64,000 bases of DNA from Halapricum desulfuricans (GCF_017094525.1 NZ_CP064788.1:2829910-2893909), one strand, 5' to 3'; shown: positions 52,477 to 62,541, counted from the first letter of the stretch. Notes: generated by a model not told the origin, from the sequence alone. Translations and numbers: made by a program.

Positions 52477-54149
52477 CTGTCTCTTACCCACAAGTACAAA
52501 CGGCAGTGTTGACAAGCTGAGACTGGAAGATGGGACGCTGTTCACGGGGGTGGCGGCCAGACGTTGACGAAGATGGACAGTTGCGTGATATGGATATTTC
52601 GGGCTGAATTCGAACGGAGTTCCGATCAGCCGATTTTGGAGATAAGCGTCTCACTGATCGTCTGGTACAGATTGGGGATGAACTCGGCAGTTCGCCTGCC
52701 GAGTCCATCCCCGGTGCCTGCGAAGACTGGGCATCCACAAAGGCTACATACCGATTTTGCGATAATGACAGTGTGGACCCTAGCGAGGTCATCTCTGCTC
52801 ACAGGCAAGCACAGCAATCGCGAGTGAGTGGCGGAGACGAGCTCTTGGTCGTCTCCGACACGACGTACCTCACCTTCCCTCGCCACCCCGGAAAGGAAGG
52901 TCTCGGCGATATTAGCTCCTCAGATATTGATGTTGGAGGCGTCAAACTCCATTCATCGGTTGGTATACGCCCTGATACGCAACAAATGACCGGGATCATC
53001 GACCAGCAGGTGCTGGTCGAGGATCAACAGGCCGACACCGATTCCATCACAAACGGCAAAGACGACCCAATTCAGGTTGACTCCCAATACGAGAAATGGC
53101 TCCGTGGAGACAGAGAAACGCTTGAATGGGTTCCTGAAGATGTGCGCCCGATTTTTGTCCACGACCGAGGTGGCGATGCATTCTCGTTGTTCGAAGAACT
53201 TGGCAGAGAGCATGATAACGCTGGGTTTGTCGTCCGAGCCAACCAAAACCGGCGTATCTGGACAGAAGAGGGCGATACTGGCAAACTGTTCGAGTGGAGT
53301 AGCGACCTCGCCGAGCGAGGTCGCGACTCAATTGAGATACAACAGGGAGGAGGCCGAGAAGCCAGGACGGCAGAAGTGTCAATTACAGCAGGGACGTGCG
53401 AGGTGCGGGCGCGGAAAAACAATCCTGGACAGGAGGGGTCAGTTGAGGTCAATGTCGTGAGGGTTGACGAAGTCAGTGAGGCGGACGATCCGATTCAGTG
53501 GGTGTTGCTCACCACTGAATCGATCGCCACGCTCGAGGATGTTTTGACAGTTATCGAGTATTACCGTCTTCGGTGGCGGATTGAAGACTGGCACAAAGTG
53601 CTGAAGACGGGCTGTGAAATCGAAGAACGACAACTCCAGACCTGGGAGCGGATGGAGGTATTGCTAAGCGTGTACTCGGTGATCGCGTGGAAGGTACTGG
53701 AACTACGAGAGCTAGCCCGTGGTGAGGACTCGGCTACTCCGGAAACCTTGTTAAGCGACGCTGAACGCGCAGTTCTGGAAACAAAATTTCCAGAACTGAG
53801 CGGGCAGAACGGCAAAGCCTACGCGGTACACGTAGCGAAACTCGGTGGGTATCTAGACCGTGGCCCCGATCCTCCACCAGGCTGGCAAACGATGTGGAAA
53901 GGCCTCCAGAAGCTTCGCATGTGGGCAGAAGGCTACGAACTCGGTGCTGAATGAGCGCCAGAGACGCTCATTCAGCGAAACTCGCCGTGAATTGAGACGA
54001 ATCCCCTATTGTGCGGACAGTTTCCTGCTCATCGATCAAGAGCCACTGCGATCCAACCTGAATAATGAGGATCTCCTGACCAATCCTCTCCTCTTAGTCC
54101 CGTTTCAGTTAATTTTATGCGACAAAACTTAATTATGGGTAAGAGACAG
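52477..54149 (+). mobile_element. Tn5/IS50-like insertion sequence (IS4 superfamily)
   Basis: Ends CTGTCTCTTACCCACAAGT (left) and the inverse of CTGTCTCTTACCCATAATT (right) resemble the outside end of Tn5. Outside are CCGTGAACGG (52467-52476) and CCGTAAACGG (54150-54159). Because this sequence is itself nearly palindromic, it can be read as a 10-bp target duplication with one mismatch or as an outward extension of the inverted repeats. The element interrupts a PIN-toxin gene. Confidence 0.75.
52590..53954 (+). pseudogene. Tn5-like transposase with an early in-frame stop
   Basis: The open part starts at GTG 52773 and has 393 residues, including the DDE core: VVSDTTYLTF, RPIFVHDRGGDAFSLFEEL, YYRLRWRIEDWHKVLKTGC with the Y-x-x-R-W-x-x-E-x-x-K pattern, and the C-terminal GWQTMWKGLQKL typical of Tn5. 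In the same frame upstream is the expected DNA-binding N terminus (FRSADFGDKRLTDRLVQIGD), reaching an ATG at 52590, but a TGA at 52605-52607 lies between (probably TGG to TGA). Full-length protein is not made unless read through. A shorter product from GTG 52773 would lack DNA binding. Confidence 0.7.
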
Positions 54150-54270
54150 CCGTAAACGGCGGGATTCTCTCCTCGCAGAAAGATAGCCGAGCCCTTCCGC
54201 TTGCATGTACGCGATGATGCAAGCATCGACGAACGAGAAGCGCTCGTGCTGGCGGAAGAGTGCTGTACCG
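54150..54270 (-). pseudogene. middle fragment of the split PIN toxin
   Basis: Minus strand reads FRQHERFSFVDACIIAYMQ followed by AEGLGYL, the PIN motif with the third metal Asp (S-F-V-D-A), just before the insertion point. Upstream the frame closes (TAA) and no N-terminal part is found, so the toxin was already decaying or was truncated. No intact VapB is present. The rest of 54271-54410 shows no supported gene. Confidence 0.55.
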
Positions 54271-54410
54271 ATTTACCGGTGCGACCGCACGGCTTCGTGC
54301 GGTCGATCCGAAAGGGACGTACAACAGTCACTGTGACAATCCCCAGTAATGGCTGCTGCAAAGCTCCGGATTGGTCCGGGAAAACTGCGACACCACCCTT
54401 CCTCGACTCG

Positions 54411-54459
54411 ATAGTTTTATATAGAACCGCTAACGACCAATTAACCGAGGAATACAATC
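54411..54459 (+). promoter_or_regulatory. thermosome promoter region
   Basis: A TATA box TTTTATATAG (54414-54423) lies about 38 bases before the ATG at 54460, in an otherwise unremarkable stretch. This spacing predicts a short 5' leader. Archaeal hsp60 genes are commonly heat-induced, but no operator is recognised here. Confidence 0.45.
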
Positions 54460-56034
54460 ATGTCTAGTGGTCAGCGACGCATGGGCGGACAGCCCCTTTT
54501 CATCCTCGAGGAAGACACCGAGCGGACACAGGGCAAGGACGCACAGAGTTCGAACATCTCGGCCGGGAAGGCCGTCAGCGAATCCGTCCGGACCACACTC
54601 GGTCCGCGCGGCATGGACAAGATGCTCGTCTCCGACGACGGCGACGTCGTCATCACGAACGACGGTGCGACCATTCTCGGCGAGATGGACATCGAGCATC
54701 CGGCGGCCCAGATGATCGTCGAGGTCGCCGAGAGCCAGGAGGAAGATGTCGGCGACGGGACGACCACGGCCTCGGTACTCGCGGGCGAACTCCTCTCGAA
54801 GGCTGAGAGCATGCTCGACGACGACGTCCACCCGACGACGATCGTCGAGGGGTATCACGAGGCGGCCAGTCTCGCCCAGGAGGCCATCGACGAGCAGGTC
54901 ATCGCGACCGACCTCGACGACGAGCAGCTCCTGCAGGTCGCCAAATCCAGCATGACCGGCAAGGGCACCGGCGATGTCGCCGGTGACGTGCTGGCGGAAG
55001 TCGTCGTCGATGCGGTCCGTGCCGTGCAGAGCGAGGACGGCGTCGACCGCGACGCGATCTCCCTGCAGACCCAGATCGGGGCCGCGTCCTCTGCGACGGA
55101 AGTGATCGAGGGTGTCGTCGTCGACGAGGAGCCGGCCCACGAGAACATGCCCCGGTCCGTCGAGGACGGGGCCGTCGCGATAATCGACGGAGCGATCGAG
55201 CTGCAGGAGAGCAACGTCGACGCCGAGTACAACGTCACCAACGTCGACCAGCTCAACGCCGCGCTGGACGCCGAAGAGCAGGAGCTGCGCGGGTACGCCG
55301 AGGCGCTGGCCGATCTCGGTGCCGAGATCGTCTTCACGACCGACGACATCGACGACCGCGTGCAGGCGTATCTCGCCAAAGACGGGATCCTCGCGTTCGA
55401 GGACCTCTCCAGCGACGATCTGGCGTCGATCCGGTCGGCCAGCGGCGCGACCCGCGTCAGCGGCGTCAAGGCACTGGAAGCCGACGATCTGGGGACGGCC
55501 TCGGTCAGCGTCCGGAGCTACGGCGAGGCCGAGCTCGCGTTCGTCGAAGGGCCGGAAGCCGAGACGGTCACGGTCTTCGCCCGCGGCAGCACCGAGCACG
55601 TCCTCGACGAGGTCGAGCGTGCGCTCCAGGACGCACTGGACGTCGTGACGGCCGCGCTTGATAAGGGCGGCATCGTCCCCGGGGCAGGCGCGACCGAGAT
55701 CGCCGTCGCGGCGCATCTCCGCGATCACGCCGCCTCGATCGAGGGGCGCAAGCAGCTGGCCGTCGAGGCCTTCGCCGACGCCATCGACGTCCTGCCGCGC
55801 ACGCTCGCGGAGAACACCGGCATGGATCCCATCGACGCGCTGGTCGACCTCCGCGCGGCCTACGACGGCGGCGACTGTGCAGGTATCATCTCCGAGGGCC
55901 AGACCGGTTCGGTCACTGACCCGCTCGAACACGGCGTCATCGATCCCGCCGCGGTCAAACACGAGGCCGTCCACAGCGCGACCGAGGCAGCCACGATGAT
56001 CGTTCGCATCGACGACGTCATCTCCTCGTCGTGA
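54460..56034 (+). CDS. thermosome subunit (group II chaperonin)
   Basis: 524 residues. Group II chaperonin motifs: [66 protein letters not shown] (ATP-binding GDGTT) and the late [20 protein letters not shown]. It forms double-ring folding chambers with built-in lids. It ends at [10 protein letters not shown] without the G-G-M-rich tail that follows in most haloarchaeal subunits, so it may be a minor paralogue or C-terminally shortened. Confidence 0.92.
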   Translation: MSSGQRRMGGQPLFILEEDTERTQGKDAQSSNISAGKAVSESVRTTLGPRGMDKMLVSDDGDVVITNDGATILGEMDIEHPAAQMIVEVAESQEEDVGDGTTTASVLAGELLSKAESMLDDDVHPTTIVEGYHEAASLAQEAIDEQVIATDLDDEQLLQVAKSSMTGKGTGDVAGDVLAEVVVDAVRAVQSEDGVDRDAISLQTQIGAASSATEVIEGVVVDEEPAHENMPRSVEDGAVAIIDGAIELQESNVDAEYNVTNVDQLNAALDAEEQELRGYAEALADLGAEIVFTTDDIDDRVQAYLAKDGILAFEDLSSDDLASIRSASGATRVSGVKALEADDLGTASVSVRSYGEAELAFVEGPEAETVTVFARGSTEHVLDEVERALQDALDVVTAALDKGGIVPGAGATEIAVAAHLRDHAASIEGRKQLAVEAFADAIDVLPRTLAENTGMDPIDALVDLRAAYDGGDCAGIISEGQTGSVTDPLEHGVIDPAAVKHEAVHSATEAATMIVRIDDVISSS

Positions 56035-56073
56035 ACTGAAACGGCCGTTTTCGATCCGAGAGGAAGTGTCGTC

Positions 56074-56083
56074 AAAAAACAGA
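56074..56083 (-). terminator. T-tract after polC
   Basis: On the minus strand a run of six T (AAAAAA on the plus strand, 56075-56080) lies directly after the polC stop. It sits between the convergent thermosome and polC genes. Archaeal termination often uses such T-runs. Confidence 0.35.
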
Positions 56084-59000
56084 TCACATAAAATCCGCAA
56101 TACCGGACTGTTTGTTTTTGTCATTCTCGAAAATCCGCTCAATCGACCGTTCGAGGATCTCCAGGCGCTGTTTCGTGTAGGGCCGACAGTCGAACTCCTC
56201 GGCGACCTCCGTGGCGGTGTCGATGTACTTGGTGACCGATCCCTCGTGGACAGTCAGGTTGACTCGGCCGCCACATTCGCGACACTCGCCGGAAAGCGGT
56301 GGCCTTCGATACGATTCCCCGCAGTCGAGACAGCGGTATTCCTGCCGAGAGAACGCCCGGAGGTTACCGATCAGGTCCGGCAGGAAGTGATACTCGATGA
56401 TCCGCTCGGCGACGTCGGTCTCGTCGACCGCCCGGAGTTTCCGCGCCAGCTCCAGCTGTGCGTCCATCTTCTCCTCCATCGACCCCAGCGTCTTGTACGC
56501 CGACAGGTCCGGTCCCATGGCGATGTCGGTCGTGTCGTGGGTGTGATCGAAGCCGGTATACTCGCGGTCGGTCCCGAGCGTCTCCTCGGCGATAGTCATG
56601 ATGTCTTCGACGTCCTCGGGATCGGCCAGTTCCCGCGTGGCCTCGTAGAACTCCAGCGGATACTCCCGCATGATGTCGACGTTGTGGGCCTCGTCGTCGA
56701 TTTCGGAGGGATCGATACGGGAGGACATCACCAGTGGCGCGTCCATCCTACCACCCCTCTTATCAGGTAAGTAGTATTTACTAAAATTCAATAATCCGTC
56801 CATCAGTAGCATCACACAGTCTTCGTCTCCGTCGCATTGTGCGGTATAGACGTTTTCGACAGCAACGTTATGTGTGTCAGAAACAGTCAGATTATATACA
56901 TAATCGAGGTCGGTCTGGACATATTCGAGATCAGTGACGGTCTCGAAGGGGACGCCGCTGTCGCGGGTCGCGTCGCCGCCCATTGTCGTCGTCTCGCCGC
57001 CGTCGAACGCCGGGAGCCGGTCACCGACGTCGAGTTCCGAGGCTTCGACTTCTTCGAGGCGGCCGTCCGCCCGGCGAAGCATCGAGTGGCCGGGCGTGAC
57101 CGTCAGCGATTCGTCTTCGGTCTCGACGCGGATCATGTGTTCCGGTGCCGGATGCTTCGAGACGGCCTCGAGGGGTTTGCGGCAGGGCTGGCCGTCCGCG
57201 TCGACGGAGGGAACGAGCACGTCCGCGTCGGGTTCGTCGACGAGGTCGCCGAAGTCCGTCTCGTCCGGATCGGTCAGGTGCTCCTCGACGAGCGTCTCGA
57301 TGGTGTCGAAGCGCCAGTCGCCGTCCTCGCCGTACCACAGCCGCGTGTCGGGATGGAAGCAGTTGCGTCGCTTTGCGGCGTGGAAATACGGGTGCGCGTA
57401 GCCGACGGCCGCGGACGTGAACCCGACGACCCGTCCGACCGTTGCGGCACTGGTGTGAGGGGCCATCCCGAAGACGAGTTCGCCGACCAGTTCCTGTCGG
57501 TCGTCGAGTTCGTAGTACGGCGCGAGCCCGTAATACTGGGTGAGCAGGTCGTCGACGAAATCGGCCGTCTGCAGCATGTGCTCGGCCGCGCCGTCCGAGA
57601 GGACGATGTCCTGGACCTTGAGTTCGACGAGCTGGTCGTCGTGGCGGAGCGGGTCGCCGTTGACGTCTTCCTCGTAGCCGAGTTCGCGGAACTGTTCGAC
57701 GGTGACATCCAGCTCTTCCGGCCGGACCGACGTGACCGGCAGGTCAGTCATGTCGTATCGGACCGTACCGTCTTTGAACGCGCTGACGTCATGTTTCGCC
57801 CGGAGGACGCCCTTCTCCATCGGCTCGGGGACTTTCTGCTCCGAAGACAGTCCCTTGACGCCTTTCAGCACGTCGAAGGCCGTCTCGCGCTCGCCGACCG
57901 ACGAAAGCGCCGAGTGGAACTGCTCGCTGACGTCGACGGTCCTGGTCTGTGTCGGATTCGCGAGCGTCTCACAGCGGGGGCACTCCGCACGACCCGACTC
58001 GTCGGGCTCGATCTCCTGTCCGCAGTCCGGACAGACGTACACCGCCTCTGTGTTGCCACCGCAGTCCGGACACCGCGCCTGATAGGTCTCGGTCCCGCAC
58101 TCGACACAGCGACGGCGACTGACCTCGAGTTCGACCGCGCCCTGCTGGCCGCGCATCGACTCGGAGTGGGAGGCCGCCTTCGAAACGTCGCGCTGAGACC
58201 CCCCCGCTTCACCGATCGGAAACAGCGTGTGCACGGCCGGCGAGAGTTCCCGCTCCTCGGACTTTTCGGGTCGTCCCATCCGATTGCCGATCCGGGTCGG
58301 GGCTCGCTCACGGACCCGAAACGGTGCGACCTCGTTGATCGCGACGATCGCGTTCTCGCCGTCAGCGTACGTTCGGGCCCGTTCGGAGAGGCTCTCCCGG
58401 GCCCACTCGCGCTGCAGGTCAGTCTCGAACCCCAGCGAGCGGACCAGCGGTCGCCACTCCGGGACCAGCAACGACTCCTCTGTCTGGGTGTGTTCGACCA
58501 GCAGCGTCTCCAGCGTCTCGCGAACGCTCTCGGTCCGTGGAACGACGAGTTCGGCGTTTCCATCCGAAACAGAGGGGTGGTCAGCGGTCGCACCGTCCGT
58601 CGTCGCCAGTTCAGATTCCTCGATGACTGTAGCCAGTTCACACACCCGGTCGACGCTCACGTCGTGCCAGAGATAGGTATATTTCGGGTGGAGTGGGACG
58701 CCGTACCGGTCGGACCATGAGAGCGCCTCCTCGGGGTCCGGATCAGCGAGATCGACGTCGACGGCGTCCCGTATGGCCCGAACGTCAGCGTCGGTGTCTT
58801 CCAGTTCCTTGACCCACCACTCGACGGTGTAAGAAGCCGGCGCGAGCGGGTGGTTGTTCTCGACGAACTCGCCGTAGTTGACCAGATACTCGCCGAGATC
58901 GAGGATCTTCTCGACGCCGTTGCGAACCGCCAGTGCTTCCTGTGGGTCGTCGATCCGCCGGACTTCGCCGTTGGCGAGTCTGACCGTCGGCCCTTCGATG

Positions 59001-60172
59001 GAGTCGACGGGGACGACGCCTGCGGCCTTGCCCGGTTGTTCGGTCTTGATCTGGGTGCCGGTCGCCAGGAAGTCATCGACGAGGCGCATCGTCGCGGGGT
59101 GGACGCCGGCGGTCGCGTTCCCGTGGTTGCGGGCACGGCCGTAGCGGAGTCGAAACCCCCCGGCTTCGCTCGGATGGCCGAAGACGGGCCGTCCGGCGAT
59201 GAGGTCCCGGAGGTACTTCTTCGAGGGGTCCGGTCTGGGCGGGCCCGCTCGCGATTCAGCCTCGTCTTCGCCGTCGTCGGACTCGTCGTGGCGCTGTTCG
59301 TCGGCGTCCTCCGAGTCGTCGGGTTCCGAGTCGCCGATCGTGCCGTCGATGAGGTCCTGCAGCCAGGGCCACTCGACCTCGTCGAGATTGCGGGTGTAGC
59401 GCTGGATCTTCGGCGCCTTGAGCGCGATCCCCTCGGCGAAGACCAGACACATCCCGCCCCGCGAGGAGTTGGTGTCGACGCGTTCGAGGTCGCGATACCC
59501 CGAGACTTCCTCGTCGCCGGTCGCCTCGCCGTCGAGCATGATCGGGATGTGCTCGGTGATGAACCTCGACTCCTTCTCCTTCGGGGAGTACTGGAGGCCA
59601 GTCTCCGTGTCGTAGAGTTCGACCTCCTCGGCGTAGCGGTTGATCTCCTCCTCGCGGGGCTTGTACTGGTCGATCCCGAGCAGCGCACGGGCGTAGTCGG
59701 CGACCAGCACCGACAGGGCCTGTGCAGTCCCGCCCGCCGACCGGATCGGACCGGCGTAGTAGATGTTGACGAACTCCGTGCCGTCGTCGTTGTCCAGGAT
59801 CTCGACGCGGTCGATCCCCTCGATGGGTGCCGCGACGACGCCCTCGGTGAGCAGGGCGACGGCAGTGCGGACCGCGCCCTCGATCTTGCCAGCCTCGGAG
59901 TCGTAATTGCCGACGGTGCCGTCGACGAAGTCCTCGACCAGTTCGAGCGCGGCCTCCTCGCGGGACATCTCTCCCTCCAGTTCGCGGACGCGCTCGGCGA
60001 CGCCGTCGATCCCGAGGATATTCTCGACGCGGTCGGCCATGTCCCGCGCGGTCGGGATCTCGACTTCGGGTTCCGGATCGCCGCCGCGCTCGCGGGCCTC
60101 GTTGGCGATCTCGATGGCGGTCTCGAGTTCGCTCTCCAGCGTCTCGAAGTAGCGCTCGTCGACCTCCCTCAT
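56084..60172 (-). CDS. polC: DNA polymerase D large subunit DP2 with mini-intein
   Basis: 1362 residues, or 1187 after removing a 175-residue intein. N-terminal MREVDERYFETLESELETAI and GPIRSAGGTAQALSVLVADY are DP2 hallmarks. A cysteine-rich zinc region lies about 690-740 (CVECGTETYQARCPDCGG...) and a second one at the C terminus (CLDCGESYRRP...CRECGG). The catalytic aspartates are in the block restored after splicing (A-K-R-R-N-C-D-G-D-E-D). DP2 polymerises DNA and pairs with the exonuclease subunit DP1, not in this window. The start overlaps the PPC-gene stop (ATGA), so the two are coupled. Confidence 0.95.
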   Translation of the reverse strand: MREVDERYFETLESELETAIEIANEARERGGDPEPEVEIPTARDMADRVENILGIDGVAERVRELEGEMSREEAALELVEDFVDGTVGNYDSEAGKIEGAVRTAVALLTEGVVAAPIEGIDRVEILDNDDGTEFVNIYYAGPIRSAGGTAQALSVLVADYARALLGIDQYKPREEEINRYAEEVELYDTETGLQYSPKEKESRFITEHIPIMLDGEATGDEEVSGYRDLERVDTNSSRGGMCLVFAEGIALKAPKIQRYTRNLDEVEWPWLQDLIDGTIGDSEPDDSEDADEQRHDESDDGEDEAESRAGPPRPDPSKKYLRDLIAGRPVFGHPSEAGGFRLRYGRARNHGNATAGVHPATMRLVDDFLATGTQIKTEQPGKAAGVVPVDSIEGPTVRLANGEVRRIDDPQEALAVRNGVEKILDLGEYLVNYGEFVENNHPLAPASYTVEWWVKELEDTDADVRAIRDAVDVDLADPDPEEALSWSDRYGVPLHPKYTYLWHDVSVDRVCELATVIEESELATTDGATADHPSVSDGNAELVVPRTESVRETLETLLVEHTQTEESLLVPEWRPLVRSLGFETDLQREWARESLSERARTYADGENAIVAINEVAPFRVRERAPTRIGNRMGRPEKSEERELSPAVHTLFPIGEAGGSQRDVSKAASHSESMRGQQGAVELEVSRRRCVECGTETYQARCPDCGGNTEAVYVCPDCGQEIEPDESGRAECPRCETLANPTQTRTVDVSEQFHSALSSVGERETAFDVLKGVKGLSSEQKVPEPMEKGVLRAKHDVSAFKDGTVRYDMTDLPVTSVRPEELDVTVEQFRELGYEEDVNGDPLRHDDQLVELKVQDIVLSDGAAEHMLQTADFVDDLLTQYYGLAPYYELDDRQELVGELVFGMAPHTSAATVGRVVGFTSAAVGYAHPYFHAAKRRNCFHPDTRLWYGEDGDWRFDTIETLVEEHLTDPDETDFGDLVDEPDADVLVPSVDADGQPCRKPLEAVSKHPAPEHMIRVETEDESLTVTPGHSMLRRADGRLEEVEASELDVGDRLPAFDGGETTTMGGDATRDSGVPFETVTDLEYVQTDLDYVYNLTVSDTHNVAVENVYTAQCDGDEDCVMLLMDGLLNFSKYYLPDKRGGRMDAPLVMSSRIDPSEIDDEAHNVDIMREYPLEFYEATRELADPEDVEDIMTIAEETLGTDREYTGFDHTHDTTDIAMGPDLSAYKTLGSMEEKMDAQLELARKLRAVDETDVAERIIEYHFLPDLIGNLRAFSRQEYRCLDCGESYRRPPLSGECRECGGRVNLTVHEGSVTKYIDTATEVAEEFDCRPYTKQRLEILERSIERIFENDKNKQSGIADFM
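56837..57361 (-). other. mini-intein inside DNA polymerase DP2
   Basis: 175 codons from CFHPDTRLWYGEDGDW to VAVENVYTAQ, inserted between Asn and Cys of the catalytic R-R-N-C-D-G-D-E-D motif. Block A starts with Cys; block B is TVTPGHSML; block F is YNLTVSDTHNVAVENVYTAQ. The last intein residue is Gln instead of the usual Asn, followed by Cys +1. No LAGLIDADG homing endonuclease is present. Splicing is required for a working polymerase. Confidence 0.9.
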
Positions 60173-60591
60173 AGCGGCCAGAGATCGAGGTCGGTCGGCT
60201 CGTCGTGGACGCGTTCGAGCGACTGCTCGAAGGCCCGGACGTACAGTTCACCGGCGAAGACCGTCGCGCTGTCGAGATGACCGGCAACGGTCGAGCCGTC
60301 ACGGCGCGAGAGGACGGCGTGCGTGTGTGCGAAGGGTTCGCCCTCGAGCAGCGAGACGTTGCCCACGCAGGAGGCGATCTCCAGGGGTTCGTCGAATTCC
60401 ATCGGATCGTACTCCTGGTCGTCCTGATCGTAGTACCACAGTTCGGCGTTCTGAACGGCACCGAGGCCGACGAAGAAGGCGGCCTTGATCCCCTCCGCGC
60501 GTGCGAAGTCCTCGATCTGCCCGCGCCAGTCCTCGCCGTGTGCGAGACGCGCGACGAACTCCCGGGTCCCGTCGACTTCGCGATAATCCAT
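60169..60591 (-). CDS. PPC/DUF296-domain DNA-binding protein
   Basis: 140 residues from ATG 60591. The PPC fold motifs are AAFFVGLGAVQNAELWYYDQ, EIASCVGNVSLLEGEPFAHT and AVLSRRDGSTVAGHLDSATV (metal-binding histidines in FAHTHAVL). Bacterial and archaeal members form trimers; in plants the domain is fused to AT-hooks. It is the upstream gene of the polC operon with a four-base overlap. Confidence 0.82.
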   Translation of the reverse strand: MDYREVDGTREFVARLAHGEDWRGQIEDFARAEGIKAAFFVGLGAVQNAELWYYDQDDQEYDPMEFDEPLEIASCVGNVSLLEGEPFAHTHAVLSRRDGSTVAGHLDSATVFAGELYVRAFEQSLERVHDEPTDLDLWPL

Positions 60592-60737
60592 ATCCACACG
60601 GAACGGACGGGAGCGATAAAATAGTTGCCAACGGTGGCGAGCAGCTCGAGGTCGTGACAGTTCGACGTTACCGAGTGATAGAGTGCGCTTCCAAAGACAT
60701 CCAAAGGCGATAAATAATATCTCTCTGGAACGAAACT

Positions 60738-61427
60738 GTGAAGCGACTCCCGTTCGATCGACGGCAACGTATCGTCGCCGTACTCGCGGTCGTCGCCGTG
60801 AGCGTCGGATCGATCGCCGCCGTTCAGGCGACGGCGTCACAGACGGTCCCGGCCAGTACCGGCGACACCTGTGAATACGATACGTACAGCCCCCCGGAGC
60901 TGGATGTCAGCTGGACGCAATCGTACAAGGACGGGCTCAGTAACGGCTCCGAACGGGACTGAAGTGGCGGGCGGATCGTGCAGGTGGGTGGAAACGGAGA
61001 GTGCTCGCTGTTGGTCAGCGACGGACGTTCCGAGTCTCTCGACGGGATCGCGGTGGGCGTCGCAGAGCCGGACGAATCGGGGACGCCCACCGAATCGCCG
61101 ACTCCCGGGGAAACGACGAGTGAAGATGAATGGCCGTTTCCGGAAGACGAGCCGCGGTTTGACGACCCGGACACAGATCCCGGAGCGGAACCGGATAGGA
61201 GCGGGATTTTCTTCGGTCTGATACTCGCAGGCTGGGGCGTGATCGAGTTCCGCTACGCGCGACCGCTCGCTCGATTCGAAGAGCAACTCGACGCGATCGG
61301 GAGTACGACACCTGTTTCGGAAGTCGAACCCGCGGAGTGGAAAGTCGCGCTCACGAAACTCGTCGGCGTCGTGTTCGCACTCGTTGGGCTGTACCTGATC
61401 GGGCAGGGGATCGTAATGCAGAACTGA
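60738..61427 (+). pseudogene. exported/membrane protein gene with an in-frame TGA
   Basis: GTG 60738 opens a frame with a signal peptide (RIVAVLAVVAVSVGSIAAVQ) and a short mature part (DTCEYDTYSPPELDVSWTQS) that stops at TGA 60960-60962. The same frame reopens immediately: SGGRIVQVGGNGECSLLVSD, then a Pro/Glu/Asp-rich linker, and two C-terminal membrane helices (FFGLILAGWGVIEF; LVGVVFALVGLYLIGQG). A TGG-to-TGA change is the simplest reading (N-G-S-E-R-D-[W]-S-G-G). Annotated alone, the two parts give 74 and about 149 residues. Confidence 0.7.
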
Positions 61428-61433
61428 GCGAAA

Positions 61434-62142
61434 TCAGTCCTGCCAGCGATCGGGCACCTGAATGGAGTACTTGCCATCTTCCTGCAGGGCGATGATGTAC
61501 TCCTCGCGGTCGTACAGCTCCATGAGATTGAGCTCGTACTGGCCGGGTTCGACGACCTTGATCGACTCGAACTGATCGTTGAGCTCCTCCCGGAGTTCCG
61601 AGAGATCCGGACGGTCCGACTCGTCGGGTTCCTGGGCGACCGTGGCGTCATCGGGTGCCCGTTCGGGCGAATCGGGGCCGTCCTCCGGGAGTTCGTTCCG
61701 ATCGACGACATCCGAGCGGGCGCTTGCCTGCGCCGCGTCTTCGGATCCACCGGCCGGCGCAGCGTCGTCACTGGCGGACCCGTCCGCAGCGGTCGAATCG
61801 TCGTCGAGAGCGACGTTCTCGGACGGAGCGGAAGTTCCCCCCTCGTTTCCGGTGGAAATCCCGTCACTTACTGAACTCCGGCTCGACGAATCCCCTTCGT
61901 TTCCAGTGGAAGATCCGCCGACGAGGTTTCGGACGGTCGCGGCAGCGTTGCCGACCGTGCCGGCGACCGAGTCTTCGGGTTCCGGCCGGTCGGGCGGTTC
62001 GGCGTCGCCAGGTGGTTGCTCGGGGATGTCCGTACCCTCCGGGTGAAACTGGAACTTCGTGCCGCCACACTCCGGACAGCCCGAGAGCATCTCCTTGGAG
62101 CCGTCCTCGAACACGTGTCCGCAGGCGGTACACTGGTGTGGC
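61434..62142 (-). CDS. oapC: OapC, zinc-ribbon protein of the origin-associated cluster
   Basis: About 236 residues, ATG at 62144-62142. N-terminal zinc ribbon (HQCTACGHVFEDGSKE then GCPECGG), a long acidic Ser/Asp-rich disordered middle (about 40-165), and a conserved C-terminal domain (FESIKVVEPGQYELNLMELY, EEYIIALQEDGKYSIQVPDR). It matches the layout of OapC, third gene of the oapABC set found beside oriC1 in haloarchaea. The start shares one base with the oapB stop. The exact replication role is unproven. Confidence 0.8.
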
Positions 62143-62143
62143 A

Positions 62144-62536
62144 TCAGTTCCGGGAGACGAGTGCGCTGATGAGCGTTTCGTCCTTGTGCAGCGTCTCGAT
62201 CTGATCGGCCGGACCGATCACGGTCAGTTTCTTGGGGGTCGAGTCTTTGCCCATCAATCGACCGAGAAAGCTCCCCCCGTCGTCGTCGGACTGGGGGTAG
62301 CTCTCGATCTCGATGCCGTTGAACTCGTCGGGGCTGATCTCGGTCATCGTCACTTCGATCAGCCGCGACTCCTCGTCAGGGGTGAGCCCTTCCTCGAGGA
62401 TCACGATATTGCCCTCGCGGACGCCGTCGAGGATCATCCGGATCTTCTCCATGCTGGTCAGCCCCTCCATGCGCTGGGCGCTGATCATGTCGATCTGGAC
62501 GCCGTCAGTGTCGTCTGGTGTCTTGACTTCTGCCAT
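62144..62536 (-). CDS. oapB: OapB, DUF2073 protein
   Basis: 130 residues from ATG 62536; a GTG at 62545 overlapping the oapA stop (GTGA) is an alternative start. The DUF2073 pattern is seen in QIDMISAQRMEGLTSMEKIR, ILEEGLTPDEESRLIEVTMT and a C-terminal KKLTVIGPADQIETLHKDET. Middle gene of oapABC, coupled to both neighbours. Confidence 0.82.
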   Translation of the reverse strand: MAEVKTPDDTDGVQIDMISAQRMEGLTSMEKIRMILDGVREGNIVILEEGLTPDEESRLIEVTMTEISPDEFNGIEIESYPQSDDDGGSFLGRLMGKDSTPKKLTVIGPADQIETLHKDETLISALVSRN

Positions 62537-62541
62537 CGTGA

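Noticed and set aside
54430..56142. 570-codon minus-strand frame opposite the thermosome gene
   Set aside because: Antisense shadow; the chaperonin motifs on the plus strand are unambiguous.
58850..60280. 476-codon plus-strand frame opposite polC
   Set aside because: Antisense shadow of a strongly conserved polymerase gene.
60960..60962. TGA recoding as Trp or Sec in the split exported gene and the Tn5-like transposase
   Set aside because: All intact genes here use TGA as stop normally, and no recoding element is visible; point mutation is simpler.
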